Shown piece after piece: positions 25,922-32,204 of a DNA stretch of 64,000 nucleotides (the first letter of the stretch is position 1; the number at the start of each line of letters is the position of its first letter). The translations under genes were made by a program, and so were the position numbers. The notes beneath the pieces were generated by a model. The model ran no database searches. It had not been told where the DNA came from and saw only the letters and a program-made list of their open reading frames with translations. This stretch comes from Selenomonas sp. GACV-9 (GTDB lineage Bacteria; Bacillota; Negativicutes; Selenomonadales; Selenomonadaceae): NCBI GenBank assembly GCA_900116485.1, contig FPAX01000001.1, positions 124,001 to 188,000 on the forward strand, given 5' to 3'.

Positions 25922-27247
25922 ATGCAGACGATGATAGAAGCGGTAAAGACTGCCGTAAAAGACATGCAGGAGAAAATGGTATCCTGCCGGCGTGATATAC
26001 ATAAGCATCCAGAGCCAGGCTGGACAGAGTTCCGCACTGCATCACTGGTGGCAGAGCGGTTATCCGAGCTGGGATACGAACTACGACTCGGAGAGGAGGC
26101 CATCGACCGCGAAATGATGATGGGGGTACCATCTGCAGAAAAACTGGCAGAAGAGATGCAGCGTGCTGAAAAAGAAGGGGCGAAAAAAGAATGGCTCATG
26201 CAAATGACTGGAGGCCTTACGGGCATAGTGGCTGTGAAGAAATTCAGCGAGGATGGCCCTGTGGTTGCCTTGCGTTTTGATATGGACGCAAACGACGTGC
26301 AGGAATCCAGGGCTAGCAATCATTTCCCGCAACAAGAAGGCTTCTGCTCTCTGCACGGCCAGGCTATGCATGCCTGTGGTCACGATGGTCATACCACAGT
26401 CGGCCTGGCTGTGGCCGAGATTCTCGCCGCTCACCAGGATAGGCTGAAAGGAACCGTAAAACTTGTCTTCCAGCCAGCAGAAGAAGGCGTCCGTGGGGCT
26501 AGAGCCATGGTGGAAAATGGCGATGTGGACGATGTGGACTACATGCTCGGGGCACATTTCGGTTTTAAGATGAAGCACACGGGTACGATTGCCTGCAACG
26601 TAACGGGGTTCCTGGCTACGAGTAAATACGATATTCATTTTGCCGGAAAGCCTGCTCATGCCGGAGCGGCACCAGAGCAAGGGAAAAATGCCCTGCTGGC
26701 AGCTGCCTGCGCAGCGCTCAATCTGCATGCCATCCCGCGGCACTCCCAAGGGGCATCTCGTATCAATGTGGGAAAACTGATAGCTGGAAGTGGCCGCAAT
26801 GTCGTGGCAGATAAAGCGTATATGGCGATTGAGACAAGAGGGGCCAGCAGCGGAATCAATGCCTTTATGGAACAGGAGGCACTAAGGATCATAAAGGCCG
26901 CGGCAGCTATGTATGATGTCGAGGTGCAAATCGAAAAGACCGGTGGTGCAGCTGGCGGGAGCAACAGTCCGGAATTAGCGTCGTTTTTGGAAGCGAAGGC
27001 CAAAGAGCTCGCTATCTTTACGGTCGTAGCTGAGCAATGTGATTTTGGTGCCAGTGAAGATTTTTCGTATTTTATGGAACGCGTGCAGAATCATGGTGGA
27101 AAGGCCGCCTATATGATGATTGGGGCGGATTTAGCCGCAGGGCACCATGATTCGTCCTTTGACTTTGATGAAAAGGCTATGGGATATGCCGCGAACATGC
27201 TGGCATATTCAGTAGTATCGTTACTTTTGCAGGGAGAAGAAATATGA
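25922..27247 (+). CDS. M20 family amidohydrolase (AbgA/aminoacylase-like)
   Basis: This 441-residue metal-dependent amidohydrolase has the N-terminal CRRDIHKHPEPGWTEFRTA typical of M20D enzymes and the metal-binding HACGHDGHTTVGLAVAE. FQPAEEGVRGARAMVENG carries the catalytic Glu pair, and the C-terminal GHHDSSFDFDE the last ligand. A long insertion (about residues 50-95) resembles p-aminobenzoyl-glutamate hydrolase subunit A. The enzyme likely cleaves an N-acyl amino acid amide bond. The ATG follows AGGAGGC, and the stop overlaps the next start (ATGA), so the two hydrolases are translationally coupled. Confidence 0.85.
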   Translation: MQTMIEAVKTAVKDMQEKMVSCRRDIHKHPEPGWTEFRTASLVAERLSELGYELRLGEEAIDREMMMGVPSAEKLAEEMQRAEKEGAKKEWLMQMTGGLTGIVAVKKFSEDGPVVALRFDMDANDVQESRASNHFPQQEGFCSLHGQAMHACGHDGHTTVGLAVAEILAAHQDRLKGTVKLVFQPAEEGVRGARAMVENGDVDDVDYMLGAHFGFKMKHTGTIACNVTGFLATSKYDIHFAGKPAHAGAAPEQGKNALLAAACAALNLHAIPRHSQGASRINVGKLIAGSGRNVVADKAYMAIETRGASSGINAFMEQEALRIIKAAAAMYDVEVQIEKTGGAAGGSNSPELASFLEAKAKELAIFTVVAEQCDFGASEDFSYFMERVQNHGGKAAYMMIGADLAAGHHDSSFDFDEKAMGYAANMLAYSVVSLLLQGEEI

Positions 27248-28473
27248 TAAACAGAAACCGATTGGAAGAACAATTCGCCAAGCTGAAGGAGATTACAGCG
27301 CCGGGCAAGGGCATCAATCGCTTGGCGTTTACCGCTGAGGATCGAGAGGGGCGCGCTTATGTCAAAAGCCTTATGGTTGCTGCTGGGCTTACCGTAAGGC
27401 AGGATGCTTTCGGCAATTTGATTGGTCATTATCCAGGACGGGAAGATGATCTGCCTGCCGTTATGTCGGGCTCTCATTGTGACAGCGTTCCTCAGGGTGG
27501 GAATTATGATGGTATCGTGGGAATCCTGACGGCTATTGAGGCAGTGCGGAGCTTGCATGAGCAGGGAAAGCTCCCCAAGCATCCGCTGGAAATCGTTGCC
27601 TTCCAATGTGAGGAATCCAGCCGCTTTGGTGCTGCCACATTGGGCAGCAAAGCGATGCGCGGCATGTTGGGTGTTGACGATTTGAGACGGCTCAAGGACA
27701 AAAACGGCAAAACCTTATATGAGGTGTTGCAGGAGAATGACCTGGAGCCCGAAAAGATTCACGAGGCCAAATATGACAGGCCGCTGAAGGCATATTACGA
27801 AGTTCATATCGAGCAGGGAAAGGTGCTGGAAAGCAAGCAGAAAAGGATTGGCGTCGTAACGGGAATCGCGGCGCCGACGAGACTCAAGGTTCTGTTAGCC
27901 GGTCATGCAGACCATAGCGGGGCAACGCCTATGGGCCTGCGGCAGGATGCCATGTGCGCTGCCGCTGAAATAATCCTGGCCGTGGAAAAACTTGCGGCAG
28001 AGTATAGCGGAGCGCCTGTGGTGGGAACCGTGGGCGTCGTGAATAATACGCCAAATGTCATGAATGTCATTCCAGGAAATGTGCAGCTGGGCATCGATAT
28101 CCGCAGCATATCCGAAGATGCAAAGGCGCAGGTAGTTAAAGCGGTGGAAGGCCAAATCCTGAGCATTTGCCAGAAACGCAAGGTACAGGCAGAAATCGAG
28201 AAAATCAGCCAGGATAAACCGGCACTGATGCAGCCAGAAGTCGTGGAGTTCCTGTCGGAAATCTGCGAGCAGCAGGATGTCCCGTACATTACAATGCCAA
28301 GTGGTGCGGGTCATGACGCTATGCATTGGACGGATTACACTGCTACGGGGATGCTGTTTATCCCTTGCAGGGGCGGAATCAGCCACCATCCAGACGAATA
28401 TGCGGAAATGAATGACATCGTAACGGCGGCAGAGCTATTGGAACAGGCATTGTGGCTTACGGCAAATGGATAA
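27244..28473 (+). CDS. M20 family hydrolase, allantoate amidohydrolase/N-carbamoyl-amino-acid hydrolase type
   Basis: The 409-residue protein resembles AllC/HyuC-type amidases. It has SGSHCDSVPQGGNYDGIVGI (metal ligands H and D) near residue 78, FQCEESSRFGAATLGSKAM, YYEVHIEQGKVLE, and the C-terminal PSGAGHDAMHW. This branch hydrolyses carbamoyl or ureido groups from amino acids. Coupling to an AbgA-like enzyme and a transporter suggests a small catabolic cassette for an N-substituted amino acid or peptide-like compound. No terminator with a T-tract follows; a TGAC-palindrome pair lies about 140 bases downstream. Confidence 0.82.
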   Translation: MINRNRLEEQFAKLKEITAPGKGINRLAFTAEDREGRAYVKSLMVAAGLTVRQDAFGNLIGHYPGREDDLPAVMSGSHCDSVPQGGNYDGIVGILTAIEAVRSLHEQGKLPKHPLEIVAFQCEESSRFGAATLGSKAMRGMLGVDDLRRLKDKNGKTLYEVLQENDLEPEKIHEAKYDRPLKAYYEVHIEQGKVLESKQKRIGVVTGIAAPTRLKVLLAGHADHSGATPMGLRQDAMCAAAEIILAVEKLAAEYSGAPVVGTVGVVNNTPNVMNVIPGNVQLGIDIRSISEDAKAQVVKAVEGQILSICQKRKVQAEIEKISQDKPALMQPEVVEFLSEICEQQDVPYITMPSGAGHDAMHWTDYTATGMLFIPCRGGISHHPDEYAEMNDIVTAAELLEQALWLTANG

Positions 28474-28479
28474 GTGGAT

Positions 28480-28629
28480 ATGCAGGAGAAGCAAAAACTG
28501 TCAATGTATATCTACAATAAGGCAACTGCGTTAGAAGAGTATCAGTTTATCAAGAATAAATACGTCGTATTATTCTTGGTATGGGATATGGAAGTTCAGC
28601 GGTGGTTGGAATCTGACTTGTCAATTTGA
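28480..28629 (+). CDS. Small open frame, possible gene remnant (49 residues)
   Basis: From ATG 28480 an open frame encodes 49 residues with a protein-like composition (YIYNKATALEEYQFIKNKYV, then a hydrophobic/aromatic stretch, then WLESDLSI). No ribosome-binding site is visible. I do not recognise it; it could be the 3' end of a truncated gene. Its stop codon is formed by the first bases of the second palindrome in the TGACNNGTCA pair at 28614-28636. Confidence 0.3.
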   Translation: MQEKQKLSMYIYNKATALEEYQFIKNKYVVLFLVWDMEVQRWLESDLSI

Positions 28630-28636
28630 CATGTCA
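28614..28636. repeat. Paired palindrome TGACNNGTCA
   Basis: Two copies, TGACTTGTCA (28614-28623) and TGACATGTCA (28627-28636), with a 13-bp period. Together they also form a near-perfect hairpin. The same motif recurs at 32083-32139, 56622-56657 and five single sites. Confidence 0.8.
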
Positions 28637-28746
28637 GGGAGAAGGGACTGATCGGTTGATTTGATGACTGCAGAATATACGGAGACGTAAGTAGTCAAAG
28701 ATAGTATGACATAGAGCGAATAGATGTAGCATAACATAATTGCTCA

Positions 28747-28775
28747 TTGACTTTTTTGTGTAGTGTGAATATGAT
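28747..28775 (+). promoter_or_regulatory. CRISPR leader promoter
   Basis: TTGACT (28747-28752) and TATGAT (28770-28775) with 17-base spacing, in an AT-rich stretch (28640-28839) just upstream of the first CRISPR repeat. Predicted transcription starts about 58 bases before repeat 1. No gene is seen in 28640-28839. Confidence 0.65.
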
Positions 28776-28839
28776 TGAGATAGACACATAACAAGGTGTT
28801 TTGGAGTGCGAATGACGTAATTAAGCCATTTCTGCTAGT

Positions 28840-29052
28840 GTATGCCCCACGCATGTGGGGATGAACCGCGAGCCATCATATTCGCGATTTTCGTATTGAG
28901 AGTATGCCCCACGCATGTGGGGATGAACCGTGAGGAGGCAGCATATGGCAGAGAAAGCGAGAGTATGCCCCACGCATGTGGGGATGAACCGGACGGATGA
29001 ACTTGCATGAGGTAGTCGCAGGTGTATGCCCCACGCATGTGGGGATGAACCT
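28840..29052 (+). CRISPR. CRISPR block 1, type I-E-like, 4 repeats / 3 spacers
   Basis: Repeats of 29 bases start at 28840, 28902, 28963 and 29024. Each begins GTATGCCCCACGCATG and ends TGGGGATGAACCG; the last ends in T instead of G. Spacers are 33, 32 and 32 bases. The palindromic CCCCACGCATGTGGGG core and the ATGAACCG 3' handle are typical of type I-E repeats and set the + strand as the crRNA sense. An AT-rich leader with a promoter lies on the left. No cas gene is in this window. Confidence 0.97.
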
Positions 29053-29136
29053 GAACACACAGAGGGCAGAAAGGCAGATTGCATAAGGGAAACAGGGCTT
29101 TCTAAGCATACTGTTTATCGTTGGTGGGACGCTTGA
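29053..29136 (+). pseudogene. 3' remnant of a helix-turn-helix gene, frameshifted
   Basis: Immediately after the last repeat of CRISPR block 1, one frame reads TQRAERQIA. About one base out of register, another frame reads RETGLSKHTVYRWWDA and a stop at 29134-29136. Joined, they make a homeodomain-like helix-turn-helix as found at the C-terminus of resolvases and replication or terminase proteins. A single-base deletion near 29084 would explain the break. There is no start; the 5' part is missing at the CRISPR boundary. Confidence 0.45.
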
Positions 29137-29199
29137 TTTTCGTTCAGGGCTGGGCACGTGTAATGTATCAATAGAGTTCCTTTTACCTTTTAGAAAATC

Positions 29200-29245
29200 A
29201 AGAGGGAGCCGGTGATCCGCTTGCGCGGAACCACGACTCCCTCTT
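29200..29245 (-). terminator. Terminator-like hairpin for the coiled-coil gene
   Basis: On the minus strand AAGAGGGAG (29245-29237) pairs with CTCCCTCTT (29208-29200), enclosing a second GC-rich stem, followed by GATTTTC. It lies 13 bases after the stop of the minus-strand gene. Confidence 0.6.
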
Positions 29246-29257
29246 TGAGCACACAGG

Positions 29258-30079
29258 CTATGCTTTTTTCGTTGTAGGCTTCTTAGACTTCGTAGGAGCG
29301 GTCTTAGGAGCGGCTTTTGGGGCTTCTGCATGGATTTGGTCTAATAGGGCTTTCAACGCGCTCTCGTGGCGTTTCTCGGCTCTCTCAGCGGCTTCCTCGG
29401 CTTTAGCTGCCAGTTCGGCTCGGAGTGCTTCTCTTTCATCAGCGGCCTTTTCTCGCGCTTCCAGTAGCTCTGTTTTGTGGCGAAGCTCGGCTTCTTTGGC
29501 CTCGGCTTGCAATTTTTCTATGGTTTTCGTGGCTTTGGCGGCTTCTTCCTTGACCTTCGGCATATCTTTAATCTGCCCTTCAAGGTCAACGACACGGCGC
29601 TCGTTGCTTTCCTTTGCGGCGTTGGCGTTAGCCAGTGACTCCTTCAGCGTGGCGTTTATCTCGTTGGCTTTTGCAAGCTCCTCGGCCAGTTTAGCACGCT
29701 CGGCCTCGGCGAGAGCGGCCTTTTCTTTGGCCTCGGCTACTTCTGCCTTTGCTTTATCCAGTTGGGCGCGGAGGGCTTGAACAGCTTCCTCATTAGACAC
29801 GATACGAGCCGAATATTCATCACGAATCCTGTTTTCGGCGTTCACATTCAATTCAAGAGAGCCAGTATAGGCTTTCTCGACTTGCTGGAGCAGGTTGTGG
29901 AAGTTATCAATCTCCGTGGTGCGGCCTGGGAGGGCTTCACGGACGCGGTTTGCTTCCCATGCGTTGAGCAGGGCAGGCAGTATCTCGGCTTTCTTCATAC
30001 CTGTCTTTTCGGCCAGCTCATTTAGGCGTTCAATTGTTTCTTCATCAGCACGAGCCGAAAACACTTTGTCATTAGCCAT
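29258..30079 (-). CDS. Ribbon-helix-helix/long coiled-coil protein, KfrA-like architecture
   Basis: The 273-residue protein begins with a ribbon-helix-helix-like segment (FSARADEETIERLNELAEK, then TGMKKAEILPALLNAWE, about residues 6-45). A continuous alanine/glutamate/lysine-rich coiled coil follows (about 95-255), then a basic Lys/Pro/Thr tail (about 256-273). A DNA-binding head with a long coiled coil is the layout of KfrA-type plasmid segregation/nucleoid proteins; the sequence itself I cannot assign. GAAAGGATG serves as ribosome-binding site. Palindromic operators overlap its promoter, indicating autoregulation. It lies in the 2.27 kb between the two CRISPR blocks and is probably of plasmid or mobile-element origin. 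Confidence 0.75.
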   Translation of the reverse strand: MANDKVFSARADEETIERLNELAEKTGMKKAEILPALLNAWEANRVREALPGRTTEIDNFHNLLQQVEKAYTGSLELNVNAENRIRDEYSARIVSNEEAVQALRAQLDKAKAEVAEAKEKAALAEAERAKLAEELAKANEINATLKESLANANAAKESNERRVVDLEGQIKDMPKVKEEAAKATKTIEKLQAEAKEAELRHKTELLEAREKAADEREALRAELAAKAEEAAERAEKRHESALKALLDQIHAEAPKAAPKTAPTKSKKPTTKKA

Positions 30080-30101
30080 ATAATAACATCCTTTCTAAAA
30101 C

Positions 30102-30142
30102 ACTATATATGTATACGTCTACAATGTAAACGTATGTCTACA
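30102..30142 (-). promoter_or_regulatory. Promoter with overlapping operators for the RHH/coiled-coil gene
   Basis: On the minus strand TTTACA (30130-30125) and TATAGT (30107-30102) are 17 bases apart. Two related elements, both TGTA...GTCTACA, overlap it: 30110-30123 fills the spacer and 30125-30142 covers the -35. Each has inverted TGTA/TACA ends. Repeated sites on a promoter upstream of an RHH gene fit autorepression. Confidence 0.65.
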
Positions 30143-30286
30143 AAAACATTATAGCATTATGTGCTAATGATTTCAATATATTGTTTATGGATATTATAAA
30201 ATCTTGAATGTATAGAAGGATTTAGAACGTAAATGTATAATATTACAATGTCAATAATTTTCTAGTTAAGAAAGAGGGGCAAAAAA

Positions 30287-30394
30287 ATGAGTGAAATCTC
30301 TGTGAACAGCGTATCCAATATTTCTTCCAGCAATTATGTATCAAACAAAAGCTCATTATCGATGGAACAAAAACAGGAGGAGGTGAATATATGA
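30287..30394 (+). CDS. 35-residue small protein coupled to the next gene
   Basis: From ATG 30287 a 35-residue serine/asparagine-rich peptide is encoded (MSEISVNSVSNISSSNY at its start). A good ribosome-binding site (AGAGGGG, 7-8 bases upstream) precedes it, and its stop overlaps the ATG of the following gene (ATGA), which indicates translational coupling. Its N-terminus resembles that of the next protein (NSVSNISS versus NSISSFA), suggesting duplication or a shared targeting signal. AT-rich codon use differs sharply from the core genes. Function unknown. Confidence 0.5.
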   Translation: MSEISVNSVSNISSSNYVSNKSSLSMEQKQEEVNI

Positions 30395-31110
30395 AAATCA
30401 ATAGCATAAGCTCATTTGCAACGCCTGACGAATCGCCAATAAAAAATAACAACAAAAAAAGTAGTATCAATCAAGTAATTGATAAAGCAGCAGATGTATT
30501 TATCAGTGAAAAAGGAAAAGAATTGTTAATGCAGGATAAAGGAAAAGATTTAGAAATTGGTCCTGCAACCAATGAACTTAAAAGTATGGAGGAAAAACAG
30601 GCAAAAATCTATGAATCGAAGGGAAAAATCAAAGAAATAGAAAAAAGGCTAGAAGAGGATGAAACACTGACCGATGATGATAAAAATGTGTTACTTGAGG
30701 AAAAGGCACGTTTAGAGAAGGAAAGTGAAACTCCAGAAGACAAATTACATAAATTATATACTCAAAAAAGAGAATTAGAAAAAGAAATGGAATCAGGCAG
30801 GTTATTACCGGGGGAGGGGGGAGAACAATTAGCCTATTATAAAGTTGAAATTTCTTCATTGAAAAGGGAAATGCAAGACGATGAAGTTCATAGGGAAAAG
30901 TTGGTGGCTAAGTCAAATCAGGAAAAGGCAGATGCAGCTGTAATTAATGCAAAAAAAGAACAGAACAAAGAAGATAAAATTGTAATGGATAATAGTGAGC
31001 TAATACAACAAGAAAATAGTATTACAAGTGATACTATATCTTATTTGAAAACTAACTATCCTCAAAAAGAAAAAAATGATAATAGTATTGGAAGAGTTAA
31101 AGAATCGTAG
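30391..31110 (+). CDS. AT-rich coiled-coil protein of unknown function
   Basis: The 239-residue, strongly charged protein opens with a disordered Ser/Asn/Lys segment (about 1-30). Then come long predicted helices rich in Glu/Lys/Leu (about 60-135 and 145-200) and an acidic/asparagine-rich tail. There is no signal peptide or membrane segment. AGGAGGAGGTG before the ATG is a very strong ribosome-binding site. The AT-rich base composition against GC-rich flanks points to horizontal acquisition. The N-terminus is loosely reminiscent of secreted or flagellar-export substrates, but I do not claim that. It lies between the two CRISPR blocks. Confidence 0.6.
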   Translation: MKINSISSFATPDESPIKNNNKKSSINQVIDKAADVFISEKGKELLMQDKGKDLEIGPATNELKSMEEKQAKIYESKGKIKEIEKRLEEDETLTDDDKNVLLEEKARLEKESETPEDKLHKLYTQKRELEKEMESGRLLPGEGGEQLAYYKVEISSLKREMQDDEVHREKLVAKSNQEKADAAVINAKKEQNKEDKIVMDNSELIQQENSITSDTISYLKTNYPQKEKNDNSIGRVKES

Positions 31111-31167
31111 CAGGAAGAAAGCTGCTATATGTATTACCTATCTACGCAGATATTCCATAGTAAAAAA

Positions 31168-31226
31168 ATATTCAGCATAAAATATGTGGGGGAGTACATC
31201 TTCCCCACATATTTTATGCTGAATAT
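31168..31226 (-). terminator. Very long inverted repeat, minus-strand terminator
   Basis: 31168-31191 and 31203-31226 are perfect 24-base inverted copies (AT-rich ends, GGGG/CCCC at the centre), extendable by two pairs. On the minus strand the stem is followed by TTTTTTT (31167-31161), so it terminates leftward transcription, for which only a gene remnant (31263-31325) is now present. On the + strand no T-tract follows. A cruciform or mobile-element end is an alternative. Confidence 0.7.
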
Positions 31227-31262
31227 CTAAATCAGTGTAATGAACTTATTCTTATTAGCAAT

Positions 31263-31325
31263 TCATGGTTTCATGGCTTTTGTGAAATACTTTCCGCGCT
31301 CGTCTTGTTGACGAAGAAATTCTTC
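31263..31325 (-). pseudogene. C-terminal remnant of a minus-strand gene
   Basis: Reading leftward from the edge of CRISPR block 2, 20 codons encode EEFLRQQDERGKYFTKAMKP and a stop, with GC-balanced, gene-like codon use. The terminator at 31168-31226 then follows in the right orientation. The gene body is missing because the CRISPR repeat begins at 31326. This reads as the tail of a gene cut at the CRISPR boundary; it is short, so chance cannot be excluded. Confidence 0.35.
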
Positions 31326-31598
31326 GTATGCCCCACGCATGTGGGGATGAACCGGGTGCAATATTCGGCGCGCAACTTGTTGCGGTGTATGCCCCACGCA
31401 TGTGGGGATGAACCGGCGAAACAGTCGGGGAAATTTCCGTAGGGATTGTATGCCCCACGCATGTGGGGATGAACCGTAGGAATATACTTGGTCATTCGGT
31501 TGGAAGTTGTATGCCCCACGTATGTGGGGATGAACCGCTCTGCGCCTTGGTTGACAATTGTTTGTTGGAGTATGCCTCATGTGCGTAGGGATTATCTG
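31326..31598 (+). CRISPR. CRISPR block 2, type I-E-like, 5 repeats / 4 spacers
   Basis: Repeats start at 31326, 31387, 31448, 31509 and 31570 with a strict 61-base period and 32-base spacers. The first three are identical to block 1. The fourth has one change (ACGTATG). The fifth, 31570-31598, is strongly degenerate (GTATGCCTCATGTGCGTAGG), as expected at the leader-distal end. No AT-rich leader like that of block 1 precedes it. The orientation matches block 1. No cas genes are nearby. Confidence 0.96.
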
Positions 31599-31640
31599 GA
31601 TAGCTGGATGTAATCAAAGAAGCTGAGGAGAAACGTAAGC

Positions 31641-31665
31641 AAAAAAATAGCCCCCCAAAAGGGGC
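31641..31665 (-). terminator. Terminator of the 46-residue membrane protein gene
   Basis: On the minus strand GCCCC/GGGGC with a 6-base loop is followed by TATTTTTTT. It sits 6 bases after the stop codon of the small gene at 31671-31811. Confidence 0.75.
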
Positions 31666-31670
31666 AGAAG

Positions 31671-31811
31671 TCAGGAAGTGTGTAAATGCCTGTAAAAACG
31701 CAATAACAATTTTATCAAAAGCTTAAGGAGCTCAACGGCTAAAACACTTATGAAGCAAAAGACAAGCAGCCCGAAGAAAGCAAGCCCCAGGCCGAAAATA
31801 GCTAAAGCCAT
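31671..31811 (-). CDS. 46-residue single-pass membrane protein
   Basis: This short gene has every expected signal: an extended -10 promoter on the minus strand (31854-31846), a perfect CGGAGGTG ribosome-binding site (about 31826-31819), an ATG at 31811, and a strong terminator right after the stop. The peptide begins MALAIFGLGLAFFGLLVFCF, is almost wholly hydrophobic to about residue 37, and ends with a basic tail (RFYRHLHTS). It may be a toxin-like or regulatory small membrane protein; type I toxin is one possibility, but no antisense RNA promoter is evident. It lies between CRISPR block 2 and ruvA. Confidence 0.65.
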   Translation of the reverse strand: MALAIFGLGLAFFGLLVFCFISVLAVELLKLLIKLLLRFYRHLHTS

Positions 31812-31845
31812 ACTTAAGCACCTCCGTAAAAGCTAGTATATCTTT

Positions 31846-31854
31846 AGTATACCA
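31846..31854 (-). promoter_or_regulatory. Extended -10 promoter of the small membrane protein gene
   Basis: Minus-strand TGG-TATACT (31854-31846) lies about 35 bases before the start codon; a second TATACT follows at 31840-31835. Confidence 0.5.
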
Positions 31855-31933
31855 GTAGAGAGAAAATTTTTGTGGCTGTAGGAAAACTTTTTGCGATATC
31901 ATTTGTTTTTTATGCAGTCATAGGGGGAGGTTT

Positions 31934-32098
31934 TTGCCGTCATTAAAATCATTTGCGATAAAAGATGAAAACTTTAATATTATTATACGATTTGTAACGT
32001 CTGCGGATAAAGATGGATTAACTAACTCGATAATTACATTCATGAGGATAAGTGACAAGAAGGTCGGGAAGGTTATCCGAAATGACAAGTCAAGTTGA
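31934..32098 (+). CDS. Small open frame of about 54 residues, possible remnant
   Basis: From TTG 31934 a protein-like peptide is encoded (PSLKSFAIKDENFNIIIRF, then TSADKDGLTNSIITFMRISD). GGGGGAGG stands 3 bases upstream, closer than usual, so the true start is unsure; the frame is also open further upstream. The AT-rich codons resemble the island genes. I do not recognise it. As with the small frame at 28480, its stop codon is created by the second member of a TGACNNGTCA pair, just before ruvA. Confidence 0.35.
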   Translation: MPSLKSFAIKDENFNIIIRFVTSADKDGLTNSIITFMRISDKKVGKVIRNDKSS

Positions 32099-32139
32099 CT
32101 TGTCAAGGATGAGGCTGACTGGTCAATTTTGACTGGTCA
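32083..32139. repeat. Cluster of four TGACNNGTCA palindromes upstream of ruvA
   Basis: Copies at 32083-32092, 32096-32105, 32116-32125 and 32130-32139 form two pairs with periods of 13 and 14. The first pair is a perfect 11-bp hairpin with a 1-base centre; the second forms a 12-bp stem with two G-T pairs in RNA. They lie 16 bases upstream of the ruvA promoter. Confidence 0.85.
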
Positions 32140-32154
32140 GCTTCTTACGTTTCG

Positions 32155-32163
32155 TGCTATACT
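32155..32163 (+). promoter_or_regulatory. Extended -10 promoter for ruvAB
   Basis: TG-C-TATACT (32155-32163) lies 42 bases before the ruvA ATG. The TTGACT inside the palindrome cluster is 23 bases upstream, too far for a normal -35. It likely serves ruvA-ruvB-queH-spoIID-queA now that ruvC is separated. Confidence 0.55.
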
Positions 32164-32204
32164 AATAAGGTTACAAGTTTTCTTTTATTGGAGTGAACCT
32201 TTCG

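Noticed and set aside
28821..29084. Minus-strand open frames repeating SSPHAWGI / FIPTCVGHT
   Set aside because: These are translations of the CRISPR repeats of block 1; the same happens at 31255-31580 in block 2.
30243..30470. Minus-strand 75-codon frame
   Set aside because: It covers the start of the + strand coiled-coil pair, is low-complexity, and lacks a ribosome-binding site.
32129..32163. TTGACT in the palindrome cluster as -35 for ruvA
   Set aside because: Spacing to TATACT is 23 bases, outside the usual range; an extended -10 explains the promoter better.
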